From Gigantopelta aegis (Eukaryota; Mollusca; Gastropoda; Neomphalida; Peltospiridae), in assembly GCF_016097555.1 (NCBI RefSeq), contig NC_054712.1, positions 42,607,499-42,671,498 on the forward strand: a DNA stretch of 64,000 nucleotides. The letters are read 5' to 3'. The notes below the pieces were generated by a model, which had not been told where the DNA came from, did no database searches, and saw only the letters and a program-made list of their open reading frames with translations. The position numbers and the translations under genes are program-made. Positions 1 to 11,848 of the stretch are shown here, piece after piece. The first letter of the stretch is position 1; every line of letters begins with the position of its first letter.

Positions 1-143
1 AAATCGTTTGTGAAATACTGGAGATCGTTTGTGAAACACTGGGAACCGTGTTAGTGGTCGAGTCGATGACTGAGAGAGAAAGTGTCTTTAACTCAACTAC
101 AGGTCAGCTGAGAGACACGACAGGTTGGTAATATATATTATGT

Positions 144-144
<1 letters not shown>

Positions 145-203
<59 letters not shown>
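145..203. repeat. (TA)n microsatellite
   Basis: Nearly pure alternating TA of about 58 bases. No coding signal. Confidence 0.95.
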
Positions 204-207
<4 letters not shown>

Positions 208-874
208 CACTTGGAAATTCAATGTGTAATTAAGCACCACTTGAATCGTATTGCAGCCAAAATGGCGCCTGGAAATAGTTGTCAGTGCCGACGAGAGTTT
301 AACCTGATATTGCGATTTCGTTTACGTATCTACTGCGTATTAACCAAGATAGCGTGAATATATTATTTATGAGAAGCCCATTAGTTTGGTTCCAGCTCCA
401 TCGTTAATTATCAGAGGCGAATTTTTTTTTTTTTTAAAATGCGATCCCCAGTAGCACAGATTTTAGCAGTTATATATTAATTTAAAACTGAACCCTCGAC
501 CAACAATTAAGATCCCACTCCTCCAAAACTCCCCCCAGTTCACTTGGCATTCCACCTCATGTCACTGGGGAGCCCCTAAATGGATTTTCTAGATCCGCCA
601 CTGATTATCACACATTTTCATGCATATTTACGGTTTGTGTCTTTTTCGGTAGAATACATTAAATATTGATATAACGACAGTGTTACTTGTTGTGAGTCGT
701 TTTTAAAATAATATCCTCAGTATGCACAGATAGTTAATCGCAGTGTTTTGTATACACGAAATTTTCACATACTTACCACTTGATAATGTAACCTCCCACA
801 AACATCTACGGCTTACTTTAAACTCCAGTGGTAGATGGACAGATTAATATATAAATATATATCTATTTGTGTGT
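204..874. other. Non-coding stretch, no gene seen
   Basis: AT-rich, no coding frame. Around 505-603 is a minus-strand piece of a dispersed repeat whose plus-strand edge reads GTGGCGGATCTAG; related edges occur near 10562 and 50333. Otherwise nothing recognised. Confidence 0.5.
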
Positions 875-875
875 A

Positions 876-906
<31 letters not shown>

Positions 907-994
907 CTCTCTCAATCTCCCCCCTCTCCTCTCTCTCTCTCTCTCTCCCCCTCTCCTCTCCACCCTCCTGCGTCTCTCTCCTCTCTCTCTCTCA

Positions 995-1054
<60 letters not shown>

Positions 1055-1056
1055 TG
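875..1056. repeat. (TC)n / (TG)n compound microsatellite
   Basis: Impure TC repeats followed by pure TG repeats. The Ser/Leu-rich and Cys/Val-rich frames here are by-products of the repeat. Confidence 0.95.
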
Positions 1057-1126
1057 ATGTATGAATACTAGTATATGTATATTGTATGTATGTCGAGGTT
1101 GACTATTACATACATAGATATTAACG

Positions 1127-1259
1127 CACTGGCGCAGAGGATAATTAAATCCTTTCTGGCCTCACAAATTGTCCCATGCCGTTGCTGGGACTCGAACCTG
1201 TGGCACCGATTCGCCCGCAAATTGCAAGACTAACCACGATACGCTCTGAGCTATCGAAG

Positions 1260-1262
<3 letters not shown>
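1127..1262 (-). repeat. tRNA-derived SINE
   Basis: On the minus strand a tRNA-like head begins near 1262. It has an A-box-like TAGCTCAGAGC and a B-box-like GGTTCGAGTCC, followed by a short non-tRNA body. The neighbouring TATG/TC microsatellite starts at its 5' edge. The cloverleaf is too degenerate for a working tRNA gene. Confidence 0.6.
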
Positions 1263-1412
<150 letters not shown>

Positions 1413-1829
1413 TATATGTATAAGCTTGTAGGTTCTAATAGACCAAATCAATTCCTATTGCCGATAATGTTAAAGTTTAATAATAAAACTGATATAAGAA
1501 GCTTATCAACACACCCAGAAAGTACAGCAATAAAAAGTGTGGCACCTCACATCTCATTTACCTGCAAGAAAATAGGGGATTACATACCATTTATGAGATT
1601 TAATTAATGTTTTTAATAGCAACCGTTATTTTTGCTGAAAATTGCAGTTCCAATTTTCGGGGTACCCCGTATTAGTTTCAGCCTCTGGTATATACTGCAT
1701 AACAACTGTATAACAAATAAAAGTGTATTTATTTATTGTCAATGAATATTAGTATTTGCACAAATAATCAATATCACATATTACTACCAATCACACCCAC
1801 AGCTGCCTTTACTCCGTAAATATTTGAAC
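1413..1829. other. Non-coding stretch, no gene seen
   Basis: AT-rich sequence between a microsatellite and a LINE fragment. No splice-bounded frame or repeat family recognised. Confidence 0.4.
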
Positions 1830-3042
1830 TCTCTTCTTTGATACTATACAACCTGTAAATGACGTAACATTTATACGTATGTTAAAATATAAATTAAATA
1901 TAAATTCCCTAACTAAATTGTATGCTGCATTTATAAGACCAATTTTGGAATATGGTAATATAATTTGGGATAATTGTACAGCAGAAGAATCCAATACAGT
2001 TGAGTCAGTGCAACTTGAGGCTGCCCGTATCATAACGGGACTTAGGAAAGGAACATCTTCTAACAAACTATATCATGAACTTGGTTGGGAACCATTATAT
2101 AAACGTCGCAAAAATAGTAAATTAATTCTAATGCATAAAATACTTAAAGGCGAAACATCTCAATATCTACTGGATGAAATATTACCATATGTTAATCCCA
2201 ATAATCGTTTCACACTCAGAAATCAACGTCCATACACTCCACCAACATGCCATACTAATTCATTTAAAAACAGCTTTATTCCTAATACTTTGGAGTTATG
2301 GAATGACCGTGACAGTTTAACTCAAAATGAACCATTTCTGAGTACATATAAAAAATAATAAAAAAAAGAAATCCCAATTTTTATCTACTCTCTATCTTTA
2401 TTGAAATCGTAAATGTAACATTATCCATTGTCAGCTTCGTATCTCTGCTAGCAACCTAAACTATCATTTATTTTTAAGCCATATTTCTGATAACCCAAAC
2501 TGTGCATGTGGAGATAGCTGTGAAGATAATTTTCATTATATTTATGTCTGCCCTCTGTTCATCAAACAAAGATATGATTTATTTGCATCCTTAAGGAATT
2601 ACCTTGATATCTTAGACATTGATCTACTATTTTCCGGCTCAATAAACCTACCAATTGAAGAAAACTATTTAATTTTTAAAGCAGTGCATAAATATATAGT
2701 TGAAAGTAAGATATTCGAGTTGAACTAACTTATTATTCTGATTTTTACTGCCCCATATACGGTTTAGCGCCAACAATAGGATAATCACTATCACAATTTT
2801 TCTCGACCATTCCATTTCTATTCTACCTACTCTCTACCTTCTATTACTATATATTAATAAATATTAATTATGTTAAATACTTTATGCCATTGGACATTAT
2901 GTTATTATGTTTTATATATGATTATGAATATTGATTATTGTCTGATGTCCATCTTGTTTAGGAAAGCATTTATATAGGCTCTGCCTGTTGTGCAATCCTT
3001 TTGACATTTTTATCAATAAAATATCTCAAAACAAAACTTGCG
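1830..3042 (+). mobile_element. 5'-truncated LINE: reverse transcriptase C-terminal part and 3' UTR
   Basis: An open frame at 1879-2358 encodes the thumb and C-terminal part of a non-LTR retrotransposon polymerase; the stretch FIRPILEYGNIIWDNC and the run VQLEAARIITGL are typical. The frame is lost in an A-run near 2357. Beyond it the frame recovers with one TGA near 2400, then NPNCACGDSCEDNFHYIY, the Cys/His knuckle common at the end of Jockey/CR1-like polymerases. The protein ends at a TAA near 2727. A 3' UTR ends near 3040 in an A-rich tail. The catalytic palm domain is absent, so this is a dead 5'-truncated copy. Clade assignment is inference. Confidence 0.8.
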
Positions 3043-3329
3043 AAATATAACCCACACGTTTACAATTAGGCGATGCTTAACTAATGTCCATGTGTATATT
3101 TTAGCTAACATAAAAATAGTATACACGTACCCGGGATACTTTACTCTAAACATTACAGTATATTAGAGTGAAAATTTCACTTTTTTACTCTAAAATGTGT
3201 TATCGTCACTGTAGAAAGGGTTATCTTCACTGTAAGAAAGTCGGAACTATTTTGCTGCTGGCATTTTAAAAATAAAGGTAAATTGCAAAAGTTATATAAT
3301 AAATAGAAAATTTCATTTTTTTTTTTGTT

Positions 3330-3443
3330 AAATAGGATTTATATCTCGTCTCGTGAAGTTTGCAATCATATCACACTCTTCGCGCAAGCGCGACTCATGA
3401 GATATGATTGCAAACTTCACGAGATGAGATATAAATCCTATTT
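3330..3443. repeat. Palindromic MITE
   Basis: Two arms of about 43 bases are near-perfect reverse complements (left arm starts AAATAGGATTTATATCTCG, right arm ends in its complement) around a CG-rich loop with TTCGCGCAAGCGCG. T- and A-rich runs flank it. It carries no coding sequence. Confidence 0.8.
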
Positions 3444-4357
3444 GACAAAAAAAACAAAAACAACAACCCAACATGAAATATCCTCTATATAGCAATACTC
3501 AGAACAGTATGTAAAGTGGTTTACAGCGTTTCTATGTATAAGCTGAATAACAAAAAAGAAGTAGAATAACAAACTTGTCATCAATCAAAGCGCATGACAA
3601 GTGAACATTATTTAATAATAACTGGTAACTCGATTTTTATCCTATATATAACGTAACGTAACGTAACGCTATTAATTCAAAATATATTTCTGATTTTCTA
3701 TTAATATAATGTAAGCTAAAAATAAACTGCAAAACAGAACACATAGAGAAAAACGAGAATATAATACAAAAGAACAACTAATCTGTATTGCATTTTCAGG
3801 ATCAAATTTAGGATATTCGCTAATTTTAGCACAAATATGACCGCGCTTTGCCCTATTTGTTCTGTGTTTATCATAATCGTGGCACGTGTAAAACTCGTTC
3901 ATTGCTGTGTACTCTTCAGATCGCTCGGCTGAATTTGCTCGTTTCTAATTTACCTACGAGTCATGAATGGCCGTTTGTGTACAACAGGATAATCCGTGAG
4001 CCGTATTATCGGATTAGCGAGACAATGCGGAGGCCATTGACACGTGCTTCGCGATAAGTACCGTTAATCACAATAACAATATCACGAACTTAGGAGGTTG
4101 TCGGAAACATGTCATGTGTCATTTCCTACGACGACTGCATGTATTCTTTGGACAGGAGCGATCGGCTACTGCTTTGATAAGTGAATGGATCGTAAATGTC
4201 ATTCAATATTTTATTTAGTGAAGTAAAAACATCAGATGCCCCAAAGCTGTATTTAAAACGACAGGAAGACCGAGAATGGAATTTTACCCTACATATGTGA
4301 CCGAACGCTTGAACGAGGTAAGACCAAAACAAACATTGCTTCAGTTTTGTAATTTAA
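3444..4357. other. Non-coding stretch
   Basis: No supported gene. A short (CGTAA)n run lies at about 3650-3668. Open frames of 60-76 codons occur on both strands without family features or splice context. Confidence 0.4.
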
Positions 4358-4570
4358 AGATACAGTATTTTTAATATATTAAGGATTAATTTAAAGTTAC
4401 TGTATTTATAATATATTAAGGATTCATTTAAAGTTACAGTATTTATAATATGTTAAGGATTACTATAAACATACAGTATTTATAATATATTAAGGATTAA
4501 TTTAAAGATGCATTACAGTATTTATAATATATTAAAGATTAATATAAAAATACAGTATTTATAATATTCT
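4358..4570. repeat. Tandem repeat, about 38-bp unit
   Basis: Five to six diverged copies of an AT-rich unit containing TACAGTATTTATAATATATT and AAGGATTAATTTAAA, directly abutting a palindromic MITE. Confidence 0.85.
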
Positions 4571-4715
4571 GGGGCGTAGCCAGAGAGGAAAAAACGCCGA
4601 GGAAAACCCAGACCTGTAAAATAAATATCGGTGTTGAAAAATGGGAAAAATAAAATAAATCTGGGGAAAATCTAGGCGAGGCAAGCGCCTCGTCTGCCTC
4701 ATGCTGGCTACGCCA
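4571..4715. repeat. Palindromic-ended MITE (GGCGTAGCCAG family)
   Basis: Starts GGCGTAGCCAG and ends CTGGCTACGCC, an 11-base terminal inverted repeat. A second, shorter copy lies at 48698-48800. Non-autonomous; no coding capacity. Confidence 0.7.
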
Positions 4716-4828
4716 TTGATATATTCATAATACATTTGAGATTTAAACATTTTGCCTTTGATCAACATTTTATGATCCTCTCTCCTTTCTCTCCTTTATT
4801 ATTGGATTGTTCTTCTAAACTGACAAGG

Positions 4829-5165
4829 GCGTACGGGCTCCCATTTTTGTAGGGGGGGGGGGGGGGGGGCAGGCTGGCTTTTGCGCGAATTAAACGAAAA
4901 TGCCTGAATCTGGATAACAACATTTACTCATATTTGTATTACTGCGAAGCACCAAATGAATCACTACGCACTTTGACATGGATAACAATTAATTTTGAGG
5001 CTAGAATGATGGAAATACATAGTAGAAAGGTTTCAGGTTAGCACGTTTTGCTCGAATATCTGTATAATGTTTGCCCGAATTTTAGTTCTTGCTCCAGCAC
5101 TTGGGTGGGGGTGGGGGTGGGGTGGGGTGGGCAGTTGCCCTCCCTTGCCATCTGTCTCGTACGCT
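4829..5165 (+). repeat. Dispersed repeat with G-run (CTCCCATTTTTG family)
   Basis: Begins near GGGCTCCCATTTTTGTAG, has a G-run, a body with TCTGGATAACAACATTTACT, and a second G-rich block near 5105. Related copies lie at about 28365-28735 and 45032-45215. Nature unknown. Confidence 0.6.
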
Positions 5166-5457
5166 TATGTAAATTGCTCCAAACTATATAAATATTCGGT
5201 CAAGCAGTCTATTTATTTTTTAGGTTTGGTTGTTAACTTTTTAAGTAAAAAAAAAATTATGTTAACTTTTTTACTACTTACTATTCCAAATTCTGCCAAT
5301 TTCCAGCTCTACACACACTTCTATCTCAGACCCATTCAGTGGCGAAATCAGATATTTTACTAGAAACAAACGTGCCTGAATCTTAATTGGATATAAGTAC
5401 GTTAATATATTATCGTATGCTACCTATTAAAAAACACGCATTTACTTGTACAAGCAG
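5166..5457. other. Non-coding stretch
   Basis: AT-rich. About 5380-5415 resembles the 3' tail of a SINE (TCTTAATTGGATATAAGTACG, also seen near 9900 and 49180). Nothing else recognised. Confidence 0.4.
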
Positions 5458-5748
5458 GGGGTAGGATTTAGCTCAGTCGGTTGAGCGCTAGCTTGAGGTG
5501 CTTGCATCGCAGGATCGAAAAAACTAGGTGGGTTTTTGATTGTTGTTTTTTTCGTTCCAGCCAGTGAACCACAACTGGTTAAAGGCCGTGGTATGTGCTT
5601 TCCTGACTGTGGAAACTGCATGTAAAAGATCCCTTTTCGGGTTTTCTCTCTATGTCAGAATTACCAAATGTTTAACATTCAATGGCCGATGATTGATTAA
5701 TCAATGTGCTCTGGTGGTGTTGTTAAACAAAACAAACTTTAATTGCAA
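5458..5748 (+). repeat. tRNA-derived SINE, family B
   Basis: The tRNA-like head has A box TAGCTCAGTCGG and a degenerate B-box region GCAGGATCGAA. The body contains CAGTGAACCACAACTGG and GCCGTGGTATGTGCT; the tail reads GGTGTTGTTAAACAAAAC. A second copy lies at 20219-20445. Family B shares its body and tail with family A but has a different head. Confidence 0.85.
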
Positions 5749-6233
5749 GCAAACATTTATATAGCAATATATACATTTACATAAGCATACAGGTACACAA
5801 ATATGAGAGACAGAGAAAGAAAGACAGAGACAGAGACAGACAACATTTAAATAATAATAAAAACACTTTAAATATCGCGTTTTATTATGGTCTTAATTTT
5901 TTATCACATTCGTCGCGCAACGATAAACATAACATTTGACATAAAACAGGAAACACTATCTATAAATCACGATAGCTTTCGGCTATCGACGGAAAAGGAA
6001 ACAGATCAACATTAAATATCATAAGTACATCCGAACTGTAACCACTGACGGGTAAAACCTTCGTAATAAAACAGATTTAGTTTACCGTCGTCGGATTAAT
6101 GTCTTGCTGAGACCGCCCGCTCTCCTCCCATCAGCGCTTTCTACAGCAAGGTAACTATGCTGCACTAATCAACTATGTTGTAATTGTTGTATTATTAGTA
6201 AAATTACTTAGAGCCAACTTTACTAAGCCTATT
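5749..6233. other. Non-coding stretch
   Basis: AT-rich with a short GA-rich run near 5805-5845. No gene or repeat family recognised. Confidence 0.4.
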
Positions 6234-6237
6234 TTAA

Positions 6238-6836
6238 GCTGTATCCTAACCGGACGCGAGCGATGCGACATATTTGGCCACAGACCACAATTAATTACGC
6301 TATATGTTTCTATATAGCGTTAGTGGCTATAACATTTTTATTAATATCAGCAGGCCCGTGGATTTTTGTATGTACCTTTGCCTGCCTGGGGGACACATAC
6401 CCTGAAAAGAACAACCCCTGTTGTCCAGCTCTTTCTCCCAGGACATTGGTTTAAACAAACACACCCACTAAACCTGGCCTGAGTACACCAATTTTTATAA
6501 AAAAGCACTAATTTTGCGTGGGCTGGAATTACCACAAACAAGTCTTCAATGTCAACAAGTTACACAATGTCATGTTTACAAACTACATGCTCTCCCCTGT
6601 CAGCTTCAGTCAAATAGTTGCCACTTCAAAGCTGTCTGCCATGAAATAATAACATTCAAACAGCAGACTACATGCGCGGACAAATTTTTGGATTTTGGAC
6701 AACCAAATGGGAAGATAACTGTGATCTTTGGCCATTTATCAGTCGCGCCATACGCGTGCGGTTAGGATGCGGCGATTGAAATCAATGATTTCTAAAATAA
6801 TCGTTACAATCGCTCGCGTCCGGTTAGGATACAGCT
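6238..6836. mobile_element. Non-autonomous DNA transposon, 29-bp TIRs, TTAA-flanked
   Basis: The left end reads GCTGTATCCTAACCGGACGC and continues to GAGCGAT; the right end is its reverse complement. TTAA lies on both sides (6234-6237 and 6837-6840), fitting a TTAA target duplication with one extra T on the right. Its roughly 500-base interior recurs on the minus strand at 29700-30145 at roughly 85% identity by eye. No transposase frame. Confidence 0.8.
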
Positions 6837-6840
6837 TTAA

Positions 6841-7105
6841 GTATTGTAAATGTATATAGTTACACGCGTGTAAGACATACACAAGCTTTGTAAATTCTGC
6901 ACTTAGTATTTCGTTCTCTGTTTGTCCGTCCGTCCGTCTGTCCGTCCGTTCGTCTATCTGTTTCTGTGTCTGTCTGAGATCTACAGAACAATGTTTATTC
7001 AGCAGCTACTATAATCGTCAGAAGTGGGCGGCAGTGGTCAATGCCTTCCCCTCCAACTAAAGATATTGTATTCCCCCAGTAAAACATCAAATTATTATAT
7101 AGCTG
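6841..7105. other. Non-coding stretch
   Basis: Contains a short (TCCG)n run at about 6923-6950; nothing else recognised. Confidence 0.4.
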
Positions 7106-7308
7106 TCAACCAGTGCACCACAACTGGTCAAAGGCCGTGATATGTGGAAAAGTGCATATAAAAAATCCCTTGCTACATTAGATTAGCATTTTTTTTTTAG
7201 CATGTTTCCTCTGATGACTACGTGTCAGAATTACCATATGTTTGACATCCAATAGCCGATGATTAATTAATCAATGTGCTCTAGTGGTGTCTTTAAACAA
7301 AACACCCC
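7106..7308 (+). repeat. SINE fragment (body and tail)
   Basis: Starts within CCAGTGCACCACAACTGG, continues through GGCCGTGATATGTGG and ends GGTGTCTTTAAACAAAACA. The head is missing. A poly-C/poly-A run follows. Confidence 0.75.
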
Positions 7309-7957
7309 CCCCCCCCAAAAAAAAAAAAAAAAAAAAAAAAAACCCACTACTCCCACAAGCTGTCATCTTGCGACGCCTAAGATCATGTGTAACATACAGC
7401 TATTTCGATTATTCACAGACAAGGCAGCACATACTCAAAGTCGCAACGCGTCTGTCCACCAAGACGGGGTCATTGATTTGACCTTTTAACGTTAAGTGCG
7501 GCTCCGGAGATGTGGACGTTAACTAGGGTTAAACAAAGTGTGTCACATGCTGTACATACAGTTAAACTGTCAACACAGTCAGATAGTCAGTCCGATACCT
7601 GAACGTGTTTCGCTAAATCACTGACACTGACCGACAGGACAAATGAAGATAACTCAGAAGGCATGTAGCGGTGAACTATCGTGACTCGATATAAATTATG
7701 ACAGCCTAGATATGCATGTACGTGAGATACGACCGTTCACATTTTAGACACGAACATTCAGTGATATAAATGCATCAATTAGTACTATAATAAATACTCA
7801 ACATCCAAAAGGTGTTTTAACATCTGAAATTATTTCTACAAACCAGTCTGGGGTCGAAACGTCAATGGGTTTTTTTGTTGTTGTAGTTTTTGTTTTAATT
7901 TAATTATTTTTAATTTATTTAATTCAATTCAATTTAATATAATTTAATTTTGCAACA
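7309..7957. other. Non-coding stretch
   Basis: C-run then A-run at 7308-7342, followed by unique-looking sequence without a supported gene. Ends in T/A-rich simple sequence. Confidence 0.4.
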
Positions 7958-8153
7958 TTTGGTAATTTTGACATATAGTCGTAAAGAGGAAGCCCGCTAC
8001 ATTTTGTTCGTTAGTAGCAAGGAGTCTTTATAGGCACCGTCCCACAGACAAGATATCACGTACCACGGCCTTTGATATACCAGTCGTGGTGCACTGGCTG
8101 GAACAAAAATAGCCCAAATGGTCCACCGACGGGGATCGATCTCAAACTGACCG
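7958..8153 (-). repeat. SINE family A, partial
   Basis: Reverse complement of the family A body: AGCAAGGAGTCTTTATAGGC, then ACCACGGCCTTTGATATACC, then ACGGGGATCGATCTCAAAC. Lies between T/A-rich simple sequences. Confidence 0.8.
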
Positions 8154-8363
8154 TTTAATTAAATTAATTTAATTTTTATTTAATTTTATTTAATTTTAAT
8201 TTTTATTTAATTTGTTGGTAGTGTTGTTGTTTTTTTTGTTTTTTTTGTTTTTTTTTTTTTTTTTTTTGTTTTTTTTTGCGAGGGGGGGGGGGGTGCTGCA
8301 TGGACCTGGGGTGGTGGATTAGTTTTAATGAACGTACAGAAGTTTATTTTCCAGTAAATTGCC
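8154..8363. repeat. TTAAT-rich and poly-T simple sequence
   Basis: Repeats of TTTAATTT, then interrupted poly-T and a G-run at about 8283-8293. Confidence 0.7.
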
Positions 8364-8622
8364 ATGGTCTAGGATCGATCCCCGTCAGTGGGCCCATTGG
8401 GCTATTTCTCGTTCCAGCCAGTGCACCACGACTGGTATTTCAGAAGCCGTGGTATGTACTATCCTGCCTGTAACATGGTCCATACACACACACACACACA
8501 TACACACACACAAACACACATACACACACACACACACACACAAACACACACAAACACACACACACACACAAACATACACACACAAACACACAAACACATA
8601 CACACACATACACACACACAAA

Positions 8623-8666
<44 letters not shown>

Positions 8667-8792
8667 TGTATATAAAAGATGCCTTGCTTCTGGTGGAAAA
8701 ATGTAGCGGGTGCCCTCGTAAAAATTAAAAAGAAAATTGACATCCAATAGTCGATGATTAGTGGTGTCATTAAACAAAACAAACTTTAACTT
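8364..8792 (+). repeat. SINE family A interrupted by a (CA)n tract
   Basis: The SINE body runs from GGATCGATCCCCGTCAGTGG to CTGCCTGTAACATGGTCCAT. About 180 bases of impure (CA)n at 8481-8660 follow. The SINE then resumes with TATATAAAAGATGCCTTGC and ends GGTGTCATTAAACAAAAC. The CA tract appears to have grown from the short CATATA stretch normally between these blocks. Long frames across it are artefacts. Confidence 0.85.
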
Positions 8793-9130
8793 TAGTGAAA
8801 TATTTGTTTTGGATTAGAACTCAAATAACTCTCACGTCTTCTCGAAGCCATACTAAGCAGTGGAAGCAATTCAGCTTAACTAAAAGTGATGTTGACGTTT
8901 TAACAAAGGCACCAGCGGCACGTTATTAAAAGCTGTCAAGTGTTTGACGATGCTCTGACCTTTGACACTGTGGTACACGTGGCACGTTTGTCATACACAT
9001 CGTGAACGTCTAAGCAGTGGAAACCGCCTGTAGGATTAACAGAGATGGGTATTTGAGCACTGAAGACGTCACAAGAAGTCGTGCTGGCTTTAAAACAAGA
9101 AATTAAGATTTCTACTTTAACTTTCCATTT
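8793..9130. other. Non-coding stretch
   Basis: No repeat or coding signal recognised. Confidence 0.4.
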
Positions 9131-9320
9131 TGACGGCGTGGTGGTTAACCATCTGAGTTAACGACTGACAGGTTCCGGGTTCGTATCTTAGTACGGGCTC
9201 GTATCTTAGTACGGACTCCGACCCAGGTTACAGATATGTGTGAGTAGGAAGGTGTAGGACTAGTACTCACTGTGAACTGATCATCTCCCTTCTGGATATA
9301 GATACGGTATGTGATTATGT
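9131..9320 (+). repeat. SINE-like element with tRNA-like head
   Basis: Head GACGGCGTGGTGGTTAACC (A-box-like) and GGGTTCGTATCTT (B-box-like), with a small tandem duplication of CGTATCTTAGTACGG, followed by a non-tRNA body. The head resembles that at 31703. Confidence 0.5.
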
Positions 9321-9374
9321 CGTAACCTGATTAAACTGAACTGTTTTCACTAAACTGATGCATGGCTAATTGAC

Positions 9375-9480
9375 TGACTGACTGACTGACTAAATGAATG
9401 AATGAATGAATCAATCAATCAATCAATTAACGAATGAATCTATTAATGAATCAATCAATTAACGAATTAATTAACTAATT
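9375..9480. repeat. (GACT)n / (AATG)n / (AATC)n simple repeat
   Basis: Short tetranucleotide runs in succession; borders a palindromic MITE. Confidence 0.8.
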
Positions 9481-9578
9481 GGACTTTCCTTTGGCACTGT
9501 TATGTATAAAGACCATTGTAACTACTTCTCATGAATAGAGTTAGGGTTAGGATTAGTGACAGTGCTAAAGGAAAGTCC
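9481..9578. repeat. 98-bp palindromic MITE
   Basis: Left end GGACTTTCCTTTGGCACTGT, right end ACAGTGCTAAAGGAAAGTCC: inverted repeats of about 20 bases with one mismatch. Non-coding. Confidence 0.75.
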
Positions 9579-10052
9579 TTCCCGACTGGTTGATTGTGTC
9601 ATATCTAGAACGGTGCAGGACAGAACATAATTTTATTTCTCTTCTGTCATTGGAGTCGTTTACAAATAGATATATTAACAATTGCACAGTACTGTGGACA
9701 AATTATGGCACACAATGTAATGTGATGTGATGTGATGTGATGTGATGTAATGCAATATAATAAATATAATATTTTATAATATATTTTACAATCTAATCTA
9801 ATCCAATCTAATCTAATATCTCTAATACCATTGAAATAATTTCTGTCTTACAAAATAGACATTTCTGGTTACCGTATTATAATCCCAGGACAGCGTGCCT
9901 GGACCTTAATTTGGTATATGCGCTGAAATATTAATATAAATTTCATCAACAACATGACTGTCACATCTGTTATTATCAGCACAATAATCATCATCATCAT
10001 CTCGTGGCCACTATCATCATCATCATCATCATCATCACCACGAGTGGAAGGA
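9579..10052. other. Non-coding stretch with microsatellites
   Basis: (TGATG)n near 9720-9748, (TCTAA)n near 9790-9820, and (ATC)n blocks near 9985-10035. A SINE tail remnant containing CCAGGACAGCGTGCCTGG lies near 9885. No gene. Confidence 0.5.
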
Positions 10053-10373
10053 AGGAAATGCTTTATTTAACGACGCACTCAACACTTTTTATTTACGGTT
10101 ATATGGTGTCAGACATATGGTTAAGGACCACACAAACATTGAGAGAGGAAACCCGCTGTCCCCACTTCATGGGCTACTCTTTTCGATTAGCAGCAATGGA
10201 TCTTTTATATGCACCATCCCACAGACAGGGTAGTACATACCACGGCTTTTGATATACCATTTGTGGTGCACTGGCCGGAACGAGAAATAGCCCAATGGAC
10301 CCACCGACGGGGATCGATCACAGACTGACCGCGCATCGAGCGAGCGCTCTACCACTGGGCTACGTCCCGACCG
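10053..10373 (-). repeat. SINE family A, near full length
   Basis: Read on the minus strand: head GGGACGTAGCCCAGTGGTAG, GATCGATCCCCGTCGG, the shared body, then AAAAGATCCATTGCTGC and the tail TGAGTGCGTCGTTAAATAAA. The family A head looks tRNA-derived with A and B boxes. Confidence 0.9.
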
Positions 10374-11623
10374 TATCACGAGTGATACAAAGTATTCTTT
10401 TGCAGTTCAACTTCAACGCAACTACAACGCAACTACAACGCAGTTTAAAGTTCATGGCAGTTTGCTATCTGTTACGATGACTAAATGCATACGATTTCTT
10501 CTAGTCCTTTACTTTATCTGTTTACGATTCACTGATGGCAATAATTAATCACTTTACTACAGGGGCGGATCTATGATTTTGTAAAGAGGGGAGGCGGGGG
10601 GGGGGGGGGGTCACAAAATTCCAAAAAGGCAAGTTTTATTTTGCCGATGACAAATAAACCAAGCTCCCAAAGGAAGTGAAATCTGTTGAGGGGCTCGGGG
10701 ATATATGCTCCCCGGAACATTTAAAAAATAAAAATACTCCGAGACATTTTTACAGGTCATTTTAGTCTTGTATATTATGGTAAATGACTTCTTTTTAAGT
10801 TATTAAAAAAGGGAAATTCAGACAGACGGGGGCCAAGCGACCACTATCACACCCTCCCCGTTTACACCAACCACATTTCTTACAACTCCGTATGGTAATA
10901 TATTTATTATTATGTTCTCATCAATTGTGGCCATTTTTTATTTGGACTCCATGGTGTTTTATCTCTATTGTAAATCCGTACAATCTATCTCACGCACCAG
11001 TAACTCAGTTGAGTTATGCTACATTGTATGTATCTTCTGTTCACAAAAATAAACCTCACCGAAATCTTGGTATATATGACGTGTTGCTGTCGTTTATCTG
11101 CTGTACATTGGAAACGCGATTTGTGTTTCATACGTCACAGAATACGACCAGAATATCAACAATACATCAGTTGTTGACAGATACGTAGTATCTACCAGTT
11201 AAAACAATGTAGATTAATAGAAAAGCTGTCAACAGGGTTTTTACTGTCTCGTTTGAATTAATTAGTATACAGGTAGGTACAATAAAGATCATTATTTCAA
11301 AATCAATTAAATTTCTTACACGAATGTTAAGCAAGGGGAGTTTCTTTAGTATTTAATTATCATATAAGTGTGTAGTATTTTCTACTGATGTCTCATAAAA
11401 TACGTCAATATCGTAATGATTATCGACGAACGAGGCGAAGATCTAGGGCCCGTTTTACAAAGCGATCTCAGTGTTAAAATCGGCCCGAGTCGTTCGATAG
11501 TAAAACGTAGTTACGTAACGCTAAGATCCAGAATATAAATATTCTGAACAATAAAACTAGTTATTTTAATACCGAGCTTTTCGACAGTCCCCTTATGAAA
11601 TCAAGTCCGAATGTCAATCCGCA
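10374..11623. other. Non-coding stretch with one dispersed repeat
   Basis: About 10560-10865 is a G-run repeat beginning GGGGCGGATCTATGATTTTG. About 11450-11530 (GGGCCCGTTTTACAAAGCG) looks like a MITE end. A 98-codon frame at 10892-11188 has no recognisable features. Confidence 0.4.
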
Positions 11624-11848
11624 TACAAAAGACGGCGGATTATCTTCGGCCTAATATTATTTAGATTTAAAGGGACATTCCTGAGTTGGCTGCAATTTTT
11701 AAGATGTTATCGACTAACAGAGAATTTGTAACGATTGTAATTAAATATCAAACATATTTTTCTGCATAATATATTAGTGGCTGTATATTAAACATGTTAT
11801 TTATCTAATATTTGTACTAGGTTAAACTTCATTTTATTTCCTAAAATA

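Noticed and set aside
5458-5530. tRNA gene (and similar heads at 20219, 21447, 31704)
   Set aside because: Each head runs on into the common SINE body and tail; most cloverleaves are incomplete.
8359-8782. Frames of His/Thr or Cys/Val repeats
   Set aside because: (CA)n microsatellite inside a SINE.
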